A DNA stretch of 51,971 nucleotides from contig CALESY010000097.1 in assembly GCA_937919945.1 (NCBI GenBank), positions 1 to 51,971 on the forward strand, in the 5' to 3' direction. The notes beneath the pieces are model-generated. The model did no database searches and was not told the DNA's origin. It was given only the letters and a program-made list of their open reading frames with translations. This DNA comes from an uncultured Chitinophagaceae bacterium (GTDB lineage Bacteria; Bacteroidota; Bacteroidia; Chitinophagales; Chitinophagaceae). The translations under genes were made by a program, and so were the position numbers. How positions within the stretch are numbered: position 1 is the first letter of the stretch; every line of letters starts with the position of its first letter. Shown here piece after piece: positions 18,419 through 25,068 of the stretch.

Positions 18419-18458
18419 GGTTAACCCCAGCTTAGCAAGCGGTTAACCGACGGTTAAC
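18419..18458. promoter_or_regulatory. Three GGTTAAC operator-like boxes
   Basis: GGTTAACC at 18419-18426 and 18441-18448 and GGTTAAC at 18452-18458. The starts are 22 and 11 bases apart, i.e. about two helical turns and one, so all face the same side of the DNA. They lie 13-52 bases upstream of the predicted -33 element, where activators bind. The first two boxes are perfect 8-base palindromes. Confidence 0.55.
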
Positions 18459-18528
18459 AAATAAGCCACAAACCGTTGATTATCAATACAAAAAAAATAA
18501 AGAGGCGGTTTATTGTTAGAAGATAGAT

Positions 18529-19203
18529 TTATCCCCTTGCCCCGAACAGCATACTGCCTATGCGTACCATCGTACTGCCTTCGGCTATGGCTATATTATA
18601 GTCGCCACTCATGCCCATACTACTGGTATTGAAGTAGGGCTTGGCTATGAAGTAGGTAGCCTTGATGTGTTTATAGAAATTAAAAAGCCTTGCAAACTCA
18701 GCACGTACTTGTGTTTCGTCATCTGTAAACGTAGCCATGCCCATGAGGCCGCATATTTGTATATTTTGCAGTGTATCTTTTTGTGCTTCGTAATAGTCCA
18801 TCAGCTCAACAATGCCACGCTCATCAAGTCCGTGTTTAGTTTCTTCGTCTGCAATATGTAGTTGCAGCAATACATTGATGATACGATTATGTTTGGCTGC
18901 TTGCTTATTTATCTCTTGTAATAGCTTGAAGCTGTCAACAGCATGTATCAGGTGTACAAAGGGTGCTATGTATTTTACTTTATTGCTTTGCAAGTGGCCT
19001 ATATAATGCCAGCGAATATCTGACGGCAGAATGGGTTGCTTATCTACCAGTTCCTGCACATAGTTTTCGCCAAAATCTCGTTGCCCTAAATCGTACAACG
19101 CCAGTATATCACTTGCGGGTTTGGTTTTAGATACTGCAACTAATGTTACACCCTTAGCCTTTAATTCTTCTGTTAGCAATCGCCAAACTTCTGCATTCAC
19201 CAT
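18529..19203 (-). CDS. PLP homeostasis protein, YggS/PLPBP family
   Basis: 224 residues, the family length. A fold-type III PLP-binding protein with the PLP lysine in LVAVSKTKP, then DFGENYVQEL, RWHYIGHLQSNKVK, LMGMATF, SSMGMSGDYNIAIAEGSTMVRIG: all standard signatures. The family buffers pyridoxal phosphate and affects amino-acid and CoA metabolism; no enzyme activity is established. Six bases separate it from panB, so it is the last gene of that unit. Confidence 0.95.
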   Translation of the reverse strand: MVNAEVWRLLTEELKAKGVTLVAVSKTKPASDILALYDLGQRDFGENYVQELVDKQPILPSDIRWHYIGHLQSNKVKYIAPFVHLIHAVDSFKLLQEINKQAAKHNRIINVLLQLHIADEETKHGLDERGIVELMDYYEAQKDTLQNIQICGLMGMATFTDDETQVRAEFARLFNFYKHIKATYFIAKPYFNTSSMGMSGDYNIAIAEGSTMVRIGSMLFGARG

Positions 19204-19209
19204 ACTGCC

Positions 19210-20025
19210 TTAGTATTGTTCCTTTTCGTTGGGGAAATCTTTACTCTTTACATCGCTGATGTATTGCTCGGTGGCCGTCTTTATCTGGTCGTACATATTG
19301 AGGTAACGGCGCAGAAAGCGTGGAGAAAACTCTTTGTTGATACCCAGCATATCGTGCATTACCAGCACTTGTCCGTCAACACCACCACCCGCGCCTATAC
19401 CTATGATGGGTATTTTCACCTCGTCTGCCACACGCTTACCGAGCGATGCGGGTATTTTTTCTAATACTATAGAGAAACAACCTGCCTCTTGCAGCAAGTG
19501 TGCATTTTTAACCAACTGCTCTGCCTCTGCTTCTTCTCTGGCACGTACTACATAGGTACCGAATTTGTAGATAGACTGTGGCGTAAGCCCCAAGTGCCCC
19601 ATAACAGGTACACCTGCGCTAATAATGCGCTTAACAGACTCAATTACTTCTTCCCCACCCTCTAACTTAATGGCGTGTGCACCTGTTTCTTTCATGATGC
19701 GGATGGCAGAGTTGAGGGCTTCTTTGCTATTGCCCTGATAGGTACCAAAAGGTAAATCAACCACCACCAGGCAACGATTAATAGCCCGCACAACACTTTG
19801 TGCATGGTATATCATCTGGTCGAGCGTGATGGGGAGTGTGGTTTCATGTCCTGCCATTACGTTGGATGCACTATCGCCCACCAGCAATACATCTATGCCT
19901 GCATCATCCAGTATACGCGCCATCGAAAAATCGTAGGCAGTGAGCATGGATATTTTTTCACCTTGCTGCTTCATTACCTGCAGCGTGTTGGTAGTAACTT
20001 TCGTTATTTCTTTGTGTACAGACAT
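19210..20025 (-). CDS. panB: 3-methyl-2-oxobutanoate hydroxymethyltransferase
   Basis: 271 residues. Converts alpha-ketoisovalerate to ketopantoate with 5,10-methylene-THF, first step of the pantothenate branch toward CoA. Family motifs: MLTAYDFSMARILDDAGID, LLVGDSASNVMAGHETT, the DLPFGTY loop, AIKLEGGEEV, VMGHLGLTPQS and PIIGIGAGGGVDGQVLV. Metal-binding Asp is in VGDS. A TATCTTTG element at 20064-20071 suggests its own promoter in the gap after the HMG-CoA-lyase-like gene. yggS follows at six bases. Confidence 0.97.
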   Translation of the reverse strand: MSVHKEITKVTTNTLQVMKQQGEKISMLTAYDFSMARILDDAGIDVLLVGDSASNVMAGHETTLPITLDQMIYHAQSVVRAINRCLVVVDLPFGTYQGNSKEALNSAIRIMKETGAHAIKLEGGEEVIESVKRIISAGVPVMGHLGLTPQSIYKFGTYVVRAREEAEAEQLVKNAHLLQEAGCFSIVLEKIPASLGKRVADEVKIPIIGIGAGGGVDGQVLVMHDMLGINKEFSPRFLRRYLNMYDQIKTATEQYISDVKSKDFPNEKEQY

Positions 20026-20063
20026 GATTATCTATTTTATTTGACAGGGCAGAGAATTGGTTA

Positions 20064-20071
20064 CAAAGATA
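20064..20071 (-). promoter_or_regulatory. -7 element upstream of panB
   Basis: TATCTTTG on the minus strand, an exact TAnnTTTG match, about 39 bases before the panB ATG. The -33 match is poor. Confidence 0.45.
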
Positions 20072-20077
20072 GTTTTA

Positions 20078-20941
20078 TTACACAAACACCTCAGCAGCCA
20101 TCAGCCATGCTTTGGTAAAGGCTTCTCGGTTGATGGGGAGTATGATATTGTTCTTATCTGCCCATTGTACAATATTTTCAGTGGCTATGTTGCCTACCAA
20201 TTCATCTTCTGCCATCGGGCAGCCGCCTATACCTTTCATAGCACTGTCAAAACGTATGCAACCATTATCGTAAGCGGTTTGTATTTTTTCTTCCCATGCA
20301 TCGGCTGTGCTATGAAAGTGTGCACCAATATGTACATCCTTAAACTCGGGCACTAATGTCTTGAATATGTACTCAATATTATCGGGCTTGGCTACGCCAA
20401 CAGTATCAGACATCGCAATGGTTTTTATACCCATCTGTGTCAACTGCCCTACCCATTTGATGGCTACCTCTGCACTATACTCATCGCCATACGGATTGCC
20501 AAAACCCATAGATATATATACTACCAGTTCTTTACCGTTTTGCACACAGAGGTTTTGTATCTCTTCTACCTGCTTCAGCGACTCGGCAATTGTTTTATTG
20601 GTATTTCTTAACTGAAATGTTTCTGATATGGAGAACGGGAAACCCAGATAACGTATCTGCTCATACCCTACCGCTTCTTCCGCACCACGTGTATTGGCAA
20701 TGATGGCAAGCAGTTTTGTAGCTACCCCGTCCAATTGCAGTTGGGGTATTACATCTTTAGTATCTGCCAGTTGGGGTATGGCTTTCGCAGACACAAACGA
20801 GCCAAAGTCCAACACATCAAAACCTACCTGCAAGAGCGCGTTCAGGTATTTCACCTTTACCTCGGTAGGTATGTGGTGCTTCCAACCCTGCATCGCATCG
20901 CGGGGGCATTCTATTAAACTAAGTCGTGAGGTTTGCGTCAT
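20078..20941 (-). CDS. Hydroxymethylglutaryl-CoA lyase-like enzyme
   Basis: 287 residues, TIM-barrel of the HMGL-like/DRE-TIM family. IECPRDAMQGWKHHIPTEVK carries the DRE-type region, although the usual PRDG(L/M)Q reads PRDAMQ here. GAHFHSTADAW gives metal-binding histidines, and MKGIGGCPMAEDELVGNIATE is the HMG-CoA lyase signature with the catalytic loop Cys. Expected reaction: HMG-CoA to acetyl-CoA and acetoacetate (leucine degradation). The Gly-to-Ala change in the N-terminal motif leaves some doubt about exact substrate. Preceded by a TATCTTTG element at 20959-20966. Confidence 0.88.
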   Translation of the reverse strand: MTQTSRLSLIECPRDAMQGWKHHIPTEVKVKYLNALLQVGFDVLDFGSFVSAKAIPQLADTKDVIPQLQLDGVATKLLAIIANTRGAEEAVGYEQIRYLGFPFSISETFQLRNTNKTIAESLKQVEEIQNLCVQNGKELVVYISMGFGNPYGDEYSAEVAIKWVGQLTQMGIKTIAMSDTVGVAKPDNIEYIFKTLVPEFKDVHIGAHFHSTADAWEEKIQTAYDNGCIRFDSAMKGIGGCPMAEDELVGNIATENIVQWADKNNIILPINREAFTKAWLMAAEVFV

Positions 20942-20958
20942 GAGGCGTGAGTCTTTTA

Positions 20959-20966
20959 CAAAGATA
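20959..20966 (-). promoter_or_regulatory. -7 element upstream of the HMG-CoA-lyase-like gene
   Basis: TATCTTTG on the minus strand, 18 bases before the ATG at 20941. A possible TTG lies 24 bases upstream, longer than the optimum. Confidence 0.4.
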
Positions 20967-20999
20967 CTATTACTGTTTGCTATATGCTATCAACACAAC

Positions 21000-21785
21000 C
21001 TATCCCGCTATCATCTCCAAAAACAACTCCATCCCTTTCTTCTTATCCGCATCCAGCAGGTAGTGTATGTTTTGGGTGTAGTAGGTGTGCAGGTCGTAGT
21101 ACGGAAATGGATTGGCAGCTACTACTTCATCTATATGCAGCAAGCCCTCGGCATTGGCAGCGTTAAAGGCAGCCTTGAACTCTTCGGGTAGTTGCTTGTT
21201 GGCCACCCATGCCGCAAACACAAATGGCAAACCTGTTAGCTGCTTCCAGCCATCTGCAAGGTCGTAGATGTACTCGAAATTAGTGAGTTGCTTCAATGCC
21301 CTATCGCCGATGATAACACCTGCTGTAGTATCGTTGATGTAGTCTATGTAATTTTCCGTAGCGGGTTTATACACTACTGTTTTCTTCCATAGTTTTTCCA
21401 GCAGCAGTTGTGCCAGCTTTACAGATGTACGGCTCTGATAGTCGAGATACACAGTTTCTATCTCCTCCATCGGCACCATGCTGAAGATACACACCGATGC
21501 TACTTTACCATCTGCAGCTATGCCGTAGTCTGATACTATGTTGGCATTGGGGATGGTTGGTATGGCTGCTACTGGCAGCAGGGCAAGGTCTATACCGCCA
21601 CGCTGCAATGCACCCGCTACATTGGCAGGATAATCTGCAACTATTTCAATACTATCCATCACGCTGCTACGCTCTATGCCGTAGAGCAATGGCTTGGTAT
21701 TCAAATAACTGACAGGTGCAACTTTTATTTTGGCGTTCAACAGACTAAATTTGGGCGCAAAGATAGCGGAAGCAAGCCAATTCAT
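21000..21785 (-). CDS. mqnA: Chorismate dehydratase MqnA (menaquinone, futalosine route)
   Basis: Up to 261 residues. Periplasmic-binding-protein-like fold used as a cytoplasmic enzyme that dehydrates chorismate to 3-[(1-carboxyvinyl)oxy]benzoate, first step of the futalosine pathway. Signature: KVAPVSYLNTKPLLYGIE at the N-terminus, DLALLPVAAIP, YLDYQSRTSVKLAQLLL and GVIIGDRAL. The ATG at 21785 gives a 17-residue extension not typical of the family and overlaps the rnhA ATG. A TATCTTTG promoter element at 21758-21765 lies within that extension, so the TTG at 21740 (starting LNAKIKVAPV) is the likelier start. Other mqn genes are not in the window. Confidence 0.93.
   Translation of the reverse strand: MNWLASAIFAPKFSLLNAKIKVAPVSYLNTKPLLYGIERSSVMDSIEIVADYPANVAGALQRGGIDLALLPVAAIPTIPNANIVSDYGIAADGKVASVCIFSMVPMEEIETVYLDYQSRTSVKLAQLLLEKLWKKTVVYKPATENYIDYINDTTAGVIIGDRALKQLTNFEYIYDLADGWKQLTGLPFVFAAWVANKQLPEEFKAAFNAANAEGLLHIDEVVAANPFPYYDLHTYYTQNIHYLLDADKKKGMELFLEMIAG
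21746..21753 (+). promoter_or_regulatory. -7 element of the rnhA promoter
   Basis: TAAATTTG on the plus strand, an exact TAnnTTTG match, 30 bases before the rnhA ATG at 21784. It sits 4 bases from the opposing mqnA element. Confidence 0.5.
21758..21765 (-). promoter_or_regulatory. -7 element of the mqnA promoter
   Basis: TATCTTTG on the minus strand, an exact TAnnTTTG match. It places the mqnA start of transcription near 21751, downstream of the ATG at 21785 and just before the TTG at 21740. Confidence 0.5.
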
Positions 21786-22251
21786 GTCGCAACAACTGAT
21801 AATTTATACAGACGGAGCCTCTCGTGGCAACCCAGGCCCCGGTGGCTATGGTATTGTGATGCAATGGGGACAAACACGCAAGGAGTTTTCACAAGGCTTT
21901 CGTAAGACGACCAACAACCGTATGGAGCTGATGGCGGTGATTGTGGCACTGCAAATGCTGACACGTGAGGGGCTGGACGTGGTTATATACAGCGACAGCA
22001 GCTATGTGGTGAATGCCATAGACAAGGGGTGGATATGGGGATGGATAAAAAAAGGTTGGAAAGATGTAAAGAATACCGACTTGTGGCAGGAATACCTGAA
22101 ACACCACAGCAAGCACCGCATAAAATTTGTATGGGTAAAAGGCCATGCCAACAACCCGATGAATAACCGCTGCGATGAACTGGCTACTGCCGCTGCCGAT
22201 AGCAGAGATTGGTTGGTAGATACTGGTTACGAAAATCAGAATCAAGATTAG
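21784..22251 (+). CDS. rnhA: Ribonuclease HI
   Basis: 155 residues from ATG 21784 (MSQQLIIYTDGASRGNPGPGG). Degrades the RNA strand of RNA-DNA hybrids. The four acidic catalytic residues are visible: Asp in YTDGASRGNPG, Glu in NNRMELMAV, Asp in YSDSSYVVNAI, and Asp in NNRCDELAT. GWIKKGWKDVKNTDLW is the basic handle, so this is the E. coli type. A longer in-frame form beginning upstream at 21730 has no homology and would overlap mqnA. Downstream lies the repeat-rich island. Confidence 0.96.
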   Translation: MSQQLIIYTDGASRGNPGPGGYGIVMQWGQTRKEFSQGFRKTTNNRMELMAVIVALQMLTREGLDVVIYSDSSYVVNAIDKGWIWGWIKKGWKDVKNTDLWQEYLKHHSKHRIKFVWVKGHANNPMNNRCDELATAAADSRDWLVDTGYENQNQD

Positions 22252-22262
22252 TGGATTAATGG

Positions 22263-22357
22263 ATTTTGTTTCAGTCTGTTTCATGCATTTCACTGTTTCA
22301 TTCATTTCACGCGTTTCAGTGTTCTATAACTGAAATGGTGAAATAAGTGAAACGGGA
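22263..22357 (+). repeat. Periodic stem-loop repeat, copy A
   Basis: Six TTTCA units start at 22269, 22279, 22288, 22296, 22305 and 22314 (8-10 bases apart). After a short spacer, three inverted TGAAA units start at 22331, 22339 and 22348. Transcribed, this would fold into a long interrupted hairpin. Copies B and C share its sequence. Confidence 0.75.
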
Positions 22358-22358
22358 G

Positions 22359-22421
22359 TGTATCAGGTGTATCACCTGTATCACTCAATAAAATGATGAT
22401 ACACTTGGTACAGATGATACA
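22359..22421 (+). repeat. Periodic stem-loop repeat of a second sequence class
   Basis: TGTATCA starts at 22359, 22368 and 22377 (exact 9-base period). After a 13-base spacer, TGATACA, TGGTACA and TGATACA start at 22397, 22406 and 22415 (also 9 bases). Same architecture as copy A but a different core word, and directly adjacent to it. Confidence 0.7.
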
Positions 22422-22530
22422 AAGAAGCCTGCCCAAACCCCGTCTTTGCGAGGAGGCAACGACGAAGCAACCTCACGAAATGAGTGTTTACTCTATGCGG
22501 GGTATTTGCCACCCTCTTACCTGCGCTTCC

Positions 22531-22560
22531 TTTCTTTCTTTTGGCAGCAAAAGAAAGAAA
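22531..22560. repeat. Perfect 13-bp hairpin
   Basis: TTTCTTTCTTTTG (22531-22543) and CAAAAGAAAGAAA (22548-22560) with loop GCAG. This type of palindrome is a common dispersed intergenic element in bacteria. It has no T run suited to termination. Confidence 0.75.
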
Positions 22561-22762
22561 CAAAGACCGCGAAGCAGCATAAATACCAATAAAAAAGACA
22601 AACAATTAATGAATAAAAGCTGCCATAGACCAATGACAGAAAGGTCTATGGTGGTTATCTATTAGGCTCCATTACTACTGTGCTGCCAAACTCTAGGGCT
22701 TCGATTATTTCTATTAGTGGTTGAAACAAAGTCCCCTATAGGGGATTTAGGGGTTTGTTACG

Positions 22763-22821
22763 ATTTTGTTTCACACGTTTCAGTGTTGCATATCTGAAAT
22801 GGTGAAATGAGTGAAACGGGA
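22763..22821 (+). repeat. Periodic stem-loop repeat, copy B
   Basis: A shortened form of copy A: TTTCA starts at 22769 and 22778, TGAAA at 22795, 22803 and 22812. The right arm is nearly identical to that of copy A (one or two base differences), with the same 8 and 9 base steps. It touches the stop of the 22824-23567 gene. Confidence 0.75.
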
Positions 22822-22823
22822 TA

Positions 22824-23567
22824 TTAGTTTTTTTGTCTGTTCAATCGATTGATAAATATATTACTGGATACTTTACCCTTATGCTCGTAATACAACGCAG
22901 CTTTATTCTTTAGTATTACTACTTTACTTGCAGGGTTACGATTTATCTCTATTGGATGGGTAATATTTATTTCAAAATAATCAGACTCAGGATTGGTAGT
23001 AGTTAATTTAATAAAATCGTGAAAACCCCATGTTTTAACATACAGGTATTGTACCTGTTCTTTTGTCAATGATATAATATTGTTGGAATCAACAATTATT
23101 TGTCTATTAATATTAGGTTTATAAAAACAATGTGAGATGTGTTTTTTATGCACAATATGGTGATACCCCTTTCTCTTATTGTTTACACAAACAGTAATCA
23201 TATCATAAGGATAATCTTCATATTTAGTAAATACGCCGTTATCATACCATGCAACACGATAGTTTACTTTAATACGTATAGAGTCAGCACTCGTTTGCTT
23301 CTCAACCACATGAACAATAGCTGGCATTTTCTGTTTATCGGGGTTTAGTATAACCTTATTGCCCGATTGTACCCACTTTCCTTTATTAGTAAATGATTGA
23401 TTGCTATATGGGAATACAGGGTCATTTTGTTCTAACAGAAAACTACTATCTGAATACAAAGTCAGTTTAGTAATACCATCTGCATATACTGCCAATACTT
23501 TATCTTTTGCTAAAGCTGCAAATGTGAAAAGTAATAATAAGACAGTTGTGTATATCAGACACTTCAT
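22824..23567 (-). CDS. Exported protein of unknown function, AT-rich
   Basis: 247 residues with a signal peptide (MKCLIYTTVLLLLFTFAALA). No recognised domain. The region after the signal (YADGITKLTLYSDSSFLL, then NKGKWVQSGNKVIL) resembles short beta-strand repeats seen in small lipocalin-like secreted proteins of Bacteroidota, but this is only a resemblance. The C-terminal half is rich in Lys, Asn, His and Ile. Hand counts of two lines give about 30-33% GC against about 42% in the neighbouring transporter gene, so it may have been acquired. It is flanked by copies B and C of the stem-loop repeat in opposite orientation. Confidence 0.7.
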   Translation of the reverse strand: MKCLIYTTVLLLLFTFAALAKDKVLAVYADGITKLTLYSDSSFLLEQNDPVFPYSNQSFTNKGKWVQSGNKVILNPDKQKMPAIVHVVEKQTSADSIRIKVNYRVAWYDNGVFTKYEDYPYDMITVCVNNKRKGYHHIVHKKHISHCFYKPNINRQIIVDSNNIISLTKEQVQYLYVKTWGFHDFIKLTTTNPESDYFEINITHPIEINRNPASKVVILKNKAALYYEHKGKVSSNIFINRLNRQKN

Positions 23568-23603
23568 AGCTTAAGTAAATGTAAGAATTTGTGTTAAGCT
23601 AAA

Positions 23604-23664
23604 TACCATTTCACCATTTCATTTCACCAACTGTGAAACGCATGAAACGGACTGAAACAAAATG
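23604..23664 (-). repeat. Periodic stem-loop repeat, copy C (inverted)
   Basis: On the plus strand TTTCA starts at 23609, 23617 and 23622 and TGAAA at 23634, 23643 and 23653. Read on the minus strand its first part matches the left arm of copy A (TTTTGTTTCAGTC, then GTTTCATGC), so the element lies in opposite orientation to copies A and B. Confidence 0.7.
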
Positions 23665-23701
23665 TAGGATTTAGCTATTAGATATTAGGATTTTAACAAC
23701 G

Positions 23702-24673
23702 CTACTCTTTGCCATGCTTAGAGTCGTACCACACATTGTCAAGCTTCCACTCGTGTTGGGCTGTAAAGGTAGCTTGACGTTGAGGACATTCGGCAAGGGC
23801 GCACAGCTTGCATTGGTATGGCTGGCAGGCATCCAGATGTATAAATACTTCTACCTTGTTGGCAAAGTGTTGTTTTATCATTTCCTCCAGCAAGTGTATT
23901 TCCGCATCCGCATCTTTAACGCTGTAATACCATGGCAGCGTCATATGAGCATCAAGGTGCATTACATCGCCATATTGCATTACACGCATATTGTGCAGGT
24001 CTATCCATTGAGCTTTACGGTGTTGTTGCAGGTAAGCTATTACGTCGTTCAGCAGTTGCATATCTGCCTCGTCCATAATACCCGCAATGCTACGGCGTAC
24101 CAATTTATAGCCCGTAAAGATGATGATAGTTGCAATAACAATTGCCACTGCGCTATCCAGCCACAATATATTAGTTAGCATAATGAGAGCCAACCCTGCT
24201 ACTATAGCAAAGGTAGAATACGCATCTACCCGTAGGTGTTTGCCTGCACTCTCTAATATCAGCGAACGTTGTTTTTTGCCTTGTGCTACCGCATAGCTGC
24301 CTATCAAAAAGTTAAGCACACCCGTAGCTCCGATGATATACATACCCACATCCAGTTTATACAATTCTTTGGGGTGTATTAATTGGTCTATAGCTTCGTA
24401 CACAATCATCAGCCCCGCAATAAATATCAGCGCCCCCTCTACTGCGCTGGATATAAACTCTGCCTTTCCATGCCCATACGGATGGTCTATATCTCGTGGT
24501 TTTGCAGCCAGTATGATGCTGTACAAACCTATGAAGCCAGCTATTACGTTCACTGTACTTTCCAGTGCGTCTGTCAGTACTGTAACGGAGTGAGTAAGAT
24601 ACCAAGCCCATAGCTTACCCAAAAAGAGTACTACGGACAGAATGGCTATGTATCGTTGGATGCGTATTGGCAC
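23702..24673 (-). CDS. Cation diffusion facilitator family transporter
   Basis: 323 residues with six TM helices in the first 195 and a cytoplasmic C-terminal domain. Family marks: the metal-site region LTDALESTVNVIAG in TM2, DIDHPYGHGKAEFISS between TM2 and TM3, LDSAVAIVIATIIIFTGYKLVR near TM5-TM6, and LHNMRVMQYGDVMHLDAHMTLP in the C-terminal domain. CDF proteins export divalent metals such as Zn, Fe, Mn or Co by proton exchange. The TM2 site reads D-x-x-x-S/N rather than the D-x-x-x-D of most Zn exporters, so specificity is uncertain. The C-terminus has four close cysteines (CQPYQCKLCALAEC). It follows the small membrane protein gene by 34 bases. Confidence 0.92.
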   Translation of the reverse strand: MPIRIQRYIAILSVVLFLGKLWAWYLTHSVTVLTDALESTVNVIAGFIGLYSIILAAKPRDIDHPYGHGKAEFISSAVEGALIFIAGLMIVYEAIDQLIHPKELYKLDVGMYIIGATGVLNFLIGSYAVAQGKKQRSLILESAGKHLRVDAYSTFAIVAGLALIMLTNILWLDSAVAIVIATIIIFTGYKLVRRSIAGIMDEADMQLLNDVIAYLQQHRKAQWIDLHNMRVMQYGDVMHLDAHMTLPWYYSVKDADAEIHLLEEMIKQHFANKVEVFIHLDACQPYQCKLCALAECPQRQATFTAQHEWKLDNVWYDSKHGKE

Positions 24674-24707
24674 TATTAAGTCAAAAGTAAAAACTAAAAA
24701 AGAAAAA

Positions 24708-25064
24708 TCATGATTTTCTGAACGCCTTATTCATAACCGCACCACTCCATCCTGATAAGCCACCAATCAATCCGCCTAAGAGTACATTAACGAGTATAAA
24801 CAATGCTGCATTGGGCAAGCTAAGCAAACCTGCCATACGGGTAGATAGTATATGATGGTTAGGTACGTCTTTCAATAATATTAGCACAAGCCATAATAGT
24901 GCTATACCCAAAAAGCCCAAACCAAATCCTTGCCTGCCTTTTACTTGCATACTAACAGTAACGATAAATGGCAACACAGCTGCTATCCACAAGCCCGACA
25001 TGAATAGCGAAAATATACCACCCAACAATGCCATCACACAAGCAACAATGATTGTCTTTTTCAT
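24708..25064 (-). CDS. Small four-helix membrane protein
   Basis: 118 residues, almost all hydrophobic: segments at about 5-21, 25-41, 49-64 and 85-105, with glycine-rich ends (NVLLGGLIGGLSGWSG). No family recognised. Its ATG lies four bases after the stop of the penicillin-acylase-family gene, so the two are very likely co-transcribed and perhaps coupled. Confidence 0.75.
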   Translation of the reverse strand: MKKTIIVACVMALLGGIFSLFMSGLWIAAVLPFIVTVSMQVKGRQGFGLGFLGIALLWLVLILLKDVPNHHILSTRMAGLLSLPNAALFILVNVLLGGLIGGLSGWSGAVMNKAFRKS

Positions 25065-25068
25065 ACAC

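Larger units (their letters stand above)
22252..22823. other. Repeat-rich intergenic region without a gene
   Basis: 572 bases with no credible coding frame. It holds, in order: a TTTCA/TGAAA periodic stem-loop (22263-22357), a TGTATCA/TGATACA periodic stem-loop (22359-22421), a GC-richer block (about 22440-22500) resembling dispersed bacterial intergenic repeats (TTTGCGAGGAGGCAACGACG), a perfect 13-bp hairpin (22531-22560), a 9-bp inverted repeat (CCATAGACC / GGTCTATGG, about 22624-22652), a short CCCCTATAGGGGATTTAGGGG block (22732-22752), and a second TTTCA/TGAAA element (22763-22821). Confidence 0.75.

Noticed and set aside
21730..21783. Longer rnhA start
   Set aside because: The added residues match nothing in the family and cover the promoter region.
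22359..22421. CRISPR array
   Set aside because: The repeated words are 7 bases at a 9-base step with inverted copies; there are no spacers of CRISPR length and no cas genes.
22393..22665. Open frame across the repeat island
   Set aside because: It runs through palindromes and repeat blocks, with no signal, start context or family likeness.
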